Origin: Tissierella sp. P1
GTDB lineage: Bacteria; Bacillota; Clostridia; Tissierellales; Tissierellaceae
Direction: 5' to 3'
Length of the DNA: 64,000 bases
Assembly: GCF_002266425.1 (NCBI RefSeq)
Contig: NZ_NPMN01000008.1
Coordinates: 62,001 to 126,000, forward strand
In this document: piece by piece, positions 60,595-64,000 of the stretch
Layout: each line of letters opens with the position of its first letter
Numbering within the stretch: position 1 is the first letter of the stretch
Notes under the pieces: model-generated
What the model was told of the DNA's origin: nothing
The model's input: only the letters and a program-made list of their open reading frames with translations
Databases searched by the model: none
Translations under genes and position numbers: made by a program

Positions 60595-61206
60595 AGCTTG
60601 AGTGGTACAGTATTCTAGTCAGCACAACTATTCTAGAGGGCGGGGCTAAAAATCCGTCGAAGGGCATATCGATGAAGTTCTTTGTTTCGGCTTGCGACGC
60701 CCAGTCGTGGGTCCTTACAGGGAGTAAGAGGGATGGGGCGATCTGCAATGGCATGCAGGCGATGACCCTACTCTCGTGGAGACATGATATTCCATATTTT
60801 AAAAGACATATCATGATAAACCTGCTATGTATATATTACTAGAAGCAGAGTAGCCTGCCTTGAGTGAAGTATGGCGGATGATAAGTTCAACTTGAGATAT
60901 TAAAGGGCCCGATATATCTTAAGTTCTGTTATCGAAACCTATTTTGCAAAAGAGGCTAAGGAATAGAATGGCTGCAGAGGAAAACTCCTAGACTGTTCTA
61001 AAAGAGGTAAGTTGTGGATTACAGTGCGGACTAAGTGGCAATCCAGTTTTATCTTTGGCGACAAGATGATAATAGAATTAAAGGGAAACCGCTGTTATGG
61101 CGACAGACAGTTTTTATTAGGGAAATCCTGCTGGACCTAAAGCCGTAAGATTTACACAGTTTACTACCACTCTTATAGCTGATAGCTTGTAGCTATCAGC
61201 TTTTTG
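60595..61206 (+). ncRNA. ole: OLE RNA (ornate, large, extremophilic)
   Basis: About 610 bases without a supported ORF between ispA and a downstream oapA gene, which is the diagnostic position and the typical length of OLE RNA. The sequence is G+C-richer and more structured than any neighbour, with conserved-looking segments such as GAGGGCGGGGCTAAAAATCC (from 60634), CCAGTCGTGGGTCCTTACAG (60701), GGGATGGGGCGATCTGC and GAAACCGCTGTTATGGCGAC (from 61085). It has its own sigma-A promoter and ends in a terminator. OLE RNA binds OapA dimers at the membrane and helps cells face cold, alcohol and Mg2+ stress in other species. Confidence 0.9.
61176..61206 (+). terminator. Terminator at the OLE RNA 3' end
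   Basis: AGCTGATAGC and GCTATCAGCT form a perfect stem around TTGTA, followed by TTTTTG. Confidence 0.88.
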
Positions 61207-61260
61207 TGTATATACTATTATTAGTTTTCGTATAAAGGGTCATGGAGGGAACACTAATAT

Positions 61261-61857
61261 ATGAATAAAAAAGAAGAAGAAGGAATTTTTACTAGATATA
61301 ATTTAAAATGGGTGTTTTTTATAAGTATATGGACTTTTATTATGTCTATTATTGTTTCGGTTATTACTGAGAATTTAGTTACAAATTTAGATATTGCAGC
61401 GGCATTCATCGTTTTAATTGTTATTATTTTAATAGGAATTATTTTTGATATTATAGGAATAGCTGTAACTACAGCAGAAGAAAAACCTTTTCATGCTATG
61501 GCAGCTAATAAAGTTGAAGAAGCAAAATTTGCAATAAAACTTGTTAGAAATGCAGGGCAGGTATCGAACTTTTGTAATGATGTTATAGGAGATATTAGTG
61601 GTATCTTATCTGGTGCAGCAGGTACTACAATAATATATAAATTGATGGATAGATATAGTTTAGTAGATGGCACGATGCTTACAATAATAATTACTTCTTT
61701 AATAGCTGCATTTACAGTAGGAGGCAAGGCTTTTGGTAAATCAATAGCACTATTTAACTATGAAAGAATTATTTATAGTATTGCTAAAATATTGAATCTA
61801 ATAGAGAAAAGGCTTGGGATTGATATATTCCCTAATAAGAAAAAAAATAAAAAGTAA
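61261..61857 (+). CDS. oapA: OLE-associated protein A
   Basis: 198 residues with SD TGGAGGG. Transmembrane helices at about residues 14-36, 47-68, 116-136 and 148-166 and a basic C-terminus (FPNKKKNKK) that could contact RNA. The motif TAEEKPFHAMAANKVEEAKF (about 78-97) and FCNDVIGDISGILSGAAGTT match the OapA family. It anchors OLE RNA to the membrane. Its position after OLE RNA and before tlyA agrees with other OLE loci, although no dxs gene is present here. Confidence 0.92.
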   Translation: MNKKEEEGIFTRYNLKWVFFISIWTFIMSIIVSVITENLVTNLDIAAAFIVLIVIILIGIIFDIIGIAVTTAEEKPFHAMAANKVEEAKFAIKLVRNAGQVSNFCNDVIGDISGILSGAAGTTIIYKLMDRYSLVDGTMLTIIITSLIAAFTVGGKAFGKSIALFNYERIIYSIAKILNLIEKRLGIDIFPNKKKNKK

Positions 61858-61877
61858 TTTATTTGGAGAGATGATAA

Positions 61878-62675
61878 GTGAAAAAAAGAGCGGATGTAAT
61901 TTTATATGAAAAAGGTCTAGTGGATTCTAGAGAGAAGGGAAAGAGAGTAATAATGGAAGGTTCAGTCTTTATTGGTAACCTTAGAATTGACAAACCTGGA
62001 GAAAAATTAGATGAAGATGTGGAAATTATTATTAAAGAGAATCCCAATATATATGTGAGTCGTGGTGGTTTAAAGCTTGAAAAAGCTATTGATAGTTTTG
62101 ATTTATCCTTACAAGATAAAGTAACCATGGATATTGGATCTTCTACGGGAGGTTTTACAGATTGTATGTTGAAAAATGGAGCCTCAAGGGTTTTTGCTGT
62201 TGATGTAGGTTACGGTCAGCTGGATTGGAAGCTACGAAATGATTCTAGAGTGGTAGTTATGGAGAGAACCAATATAAGAAATGTAACAAATGAAGATATC
62301 GGAGAAAAAATAAATTTCATCTCTATTGATGTATCTTTTATCTCTTTACGTTTAGTTCTACCTGTGGCAAAAAATTTATTAGATGAAAATGGAGGAGTAG
62401 TTGCCCTAATTAAGCCACAGTTCGAAGCTGGAAAAGATAAAGTTGGAAAAAAAGGTGTTATTAGAGACAAAAAAATACACTTTGATGTAATAAAATCTGT
62501 AATGCAATTTTGTCTTGAGATTGATTTGGGTATTTATGGATTAACATACTCACCTATAACTGGTGCAACGGGAAATATTGAGTTTTTAATTTACTTAAAA
62601 AACAATATAAATAATATAATAGATGATGAATCAATTTTTGCAGTTATTGAAGAAGCTCATAGTACTCTTAGTTAA
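61878..62675 (+). CDS. tlyA: TlyA-family rRNA 2'-O-methyltransferase / hemolysin A
   Basis: 265 residues from GTG 61878 with SD GGAGAGATG. N-terminal S4 RNA-binding domain (KRADVILYEKGLVDSREKGK, IYVSRGGLKLEKAID) and an FtsJ-type methyltransferase domain: MDIGSSTGGFTDCMLKNGAS (about residues 84-103), DVGYGQLDWKLRND and FISIDVSFISLRLVLPVAKN. In mycobacteria TlyA methylates 16S and 23S rRNA and sensitises to capreomycin. Confidence 0.95.
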   Translation: MKKRADVILYEKGLVDSREKGKRVIMEGSVFIGNLRIDKPGEKLDEDVEIIIKENPNIYVSRGGLKLEKAIDSFDLSLQDKVTMDIGSSTGGFTDCMLKNGASRVFAVDVGYGQLDWKLRNDSRVVVMERTNIRNVTNEDIGEKINFISIDVSFISLRLVLPVAKNLLDENGGVVALIKPQFEAGKDKVGKKGVIRDKKIHFDVIKSVMQFCLEIDLGIYGLTYSPITGATGNIEFLIYLKNNINNIIDDESIFAVIEEAHSTLS

Positions 62676-62705
62676 ATGTAATTTTATTAATTTGGGGGTT
62701 TTTAC

Positions 62706-64000
62706 ATGCTAGTTGAGTTAAGTATTAAAAATTTTGCAATTATTGAGGACTTGAAGGTAAATTTTACTAAGGGATTAAATATTATTACGGGAGAAACTGG
62801 ATCTGGTAAATCTATATTAATAGAGGCTATTGGTATTATTTTAGGATCTAGATGTAATAGAGAATTTATACAATCTGGCCATGAAAAGGCTATACTAGAA
62901 GGGGTTTTTTATATAGAGAACCCATCTATTATAATGCCTATTTTAGAGGAATATTCTATAGATATGGATGATGATAATCTTATAATTATTTCTAGAGAAA
63001 TTTACTTAAATAGTCCTAGTTTATCTAGGATTAATGGAAGAAATATTACTTCCAGTATGCTTAAAAATATAACAACAAAATTAGTTGATATATTTGGACA
63101 GCATGAGCATCAGTCATTGTTAGATTCATCTAATCATGAAATTTTAGTAGATTCTTTTGGAGATCGTGATCTAATAGAATTAAAAGAAAAAATTAAAATG
63201 TATTATGACGAATGGATAAATGAGAAAAAAAGATAAAAAAATTATCTATAGATAGTAGTGAAAGAGATAGAGAGATAGATATACTAAAATTTCAGCTTCA
63301 AGAAATTGATGATGCAAAACTTAATAATGATGATGAATTAAATATTGAAAATGAATATAGACGATTAACTAATATAAATGAAATATCTTGTTCTATTGAA
63401 GAATCATTGGCTTATTTAAACAATGAAAGTTTCGGATCATCTGGAATATTAGATTTAATGAATAAAAGTATTTCGCTTATTGCTAATGTAAAAAAATTTG
63501 ATGAAAAATTTGTAAATTTACATAAGCAGTTTGAAGGTATTAATTACGAATTGCAAGATTTATACAGAGAGTTAAGGAATTATTTAGATAATATAGAGGT
63601 GGATTCAGAAAGGCTAAATTTTTTAACTGATAGGATTAATCTTGTAAATAAATTAAAAAAGAAATATGGGAATACTATAGAAAAGATTTTAGATTTTAGA
63701 AATAAATCGGAAGAAAGATTAGATGAATTGCTTAATTTTGAGAAAGAGTTTGAAGAAACAAATAAAAAGATATTAGAATTAGAAAAGAATCTTGAGATAT
63801 ATTCTGAAAAACTATCAGTTAAAAGAAAGAAGATTTCAAATATTTTAGAAGAAAATATAAAAAGAGAATTAGCTGACTTAAATATGACGAAGGTTGATTT
63901 TAAGGTTGATTTCCAAAAAAAATCTCAATTTACTTCAGAAGGTAATGATAAGATAGAATTTCTTATATCGACAAACTTAGGTGAAGAATTGAAACCTTTA
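62706..64000 (+). CDS. recN: DNA repair ATPase RecN, 3' end outside window, one-base frameshift
   Basis: ATG 62706. The N-terminal ATPase half has MLVELSIKNFAIIEDLKVNF, Walker A TGETGSGKSILIEAIGI (about residues 29-45) and VDIFGQHEHQSLLDSSNHEI. The frame closes at TAA 63234-63236, but one base further in the next frame continues KKLSIDSSERDREIDILKFQ, LQEIDDAKL and on through the coiled-coil to the window end. Restoring one T (AGA-TTA-AAA-AAA) fixes it. SMC-like RecN acts in double-strand break repair. The missing base lies between A-runs, so a sequencing error is likely. Confidence 0.88.

Noticed and set aside
60593-60814. Minus-strand 73-codon frame at the OLE region
   Set aside because: It is an accidental open frame across a structured RNA and has no start signal or homology.

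Overview
The window is a very AT-rich chromosome segment from an anaerobic, endospore-forming member of the Clostridia, probably near the Tissierellales or Peptostreptococcaceae. The evidence is pro-sigma-K, a full spoIIIAA-AH operon, a YhcN-type spore lipoprotein, a Gram-positive type IV pilus cluster, and the nusB-xseA-xseB-ispA-OLE RNA-oapA-tlyA-recN order. No rRNA, tRNA or CRISPR array was seen.

Layout. (1) Positions 1-4.3 kb are core: a U32 tRNA-modification protein, uridine kinase, a class B penicillin-binding protein and an uninterrupted sigK. (2) Positions 4.3-28.75 kb are an accessory island. Diverged direct repeats of the sigK 3' end, its terminator and the yhcN 3' end flank it. It holds decayed prophage genes (Com-like zinc finger, metallopeptidase), transposase remains, an IS110 element and a series of unrelated small gene modules. 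Many modules (NUDIX, alpha/beta hydrolase, arsR-arsM, nucleotidyltransferase, 2H phosphoesterase, membrane proteins, lipoprotein) lie between recurring boundary repeats. A 5' repeat leads into a promoter and a 3' repeat forms a hairpin, so the region reads like a cassette array. The arsM gene has an in-frame TGA exactly at its third catalytic cysteine, which suggests selenocysteine. A ykkC-family riboswitch, a possible leader switch before cadD and three tandem Cys-rich membrane peptides are also here. (3) Positions 28.9-30.7 kb hold yhcN and aroE, both frameshifted.

(4) Positions 30.7-49.1 kb are a complete type IV pilus locus: pilB-pilT-pilC, a promoter, a c-di-GMP-I riboswitch and terminator, then pilA, a pilD relic, minor pilins (one with a von Willebrand A domain, one with lectin-like and beta-helix modules), pilD, pilM, pilN, pilO fused to a LysM domain, an S-layer-homology protein, four more pilin-like proteins and comFB. 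(5) Positions 49.1-51.1 kb hold aroK, aroQ, efp and an acidic protein. (6) Positions 51.3-56.4 kb are the spoIIIA operon, encoding the mother-cell-to-forespore feeding channel. (7) Positions 56.5-57.8 kb are an Asp23/AmaP envelope-stress cluster. (8) Positions 57.8-64 kb hold nusB, xseA, xseB, ispA, the OLE noncoding RNA with its own promoter and terminator, oapA, tlyA and the start of recN.

Several otherwise well-conserved genes (yhcN, aroE, the SLH gene, spoIIIAA, ispA, recN) carry single-base frameshifts, some in homopolymers. This could reflect assembly errors, so those genes should not be assumed dead. The broken genes inside the island look genuinely decayed.
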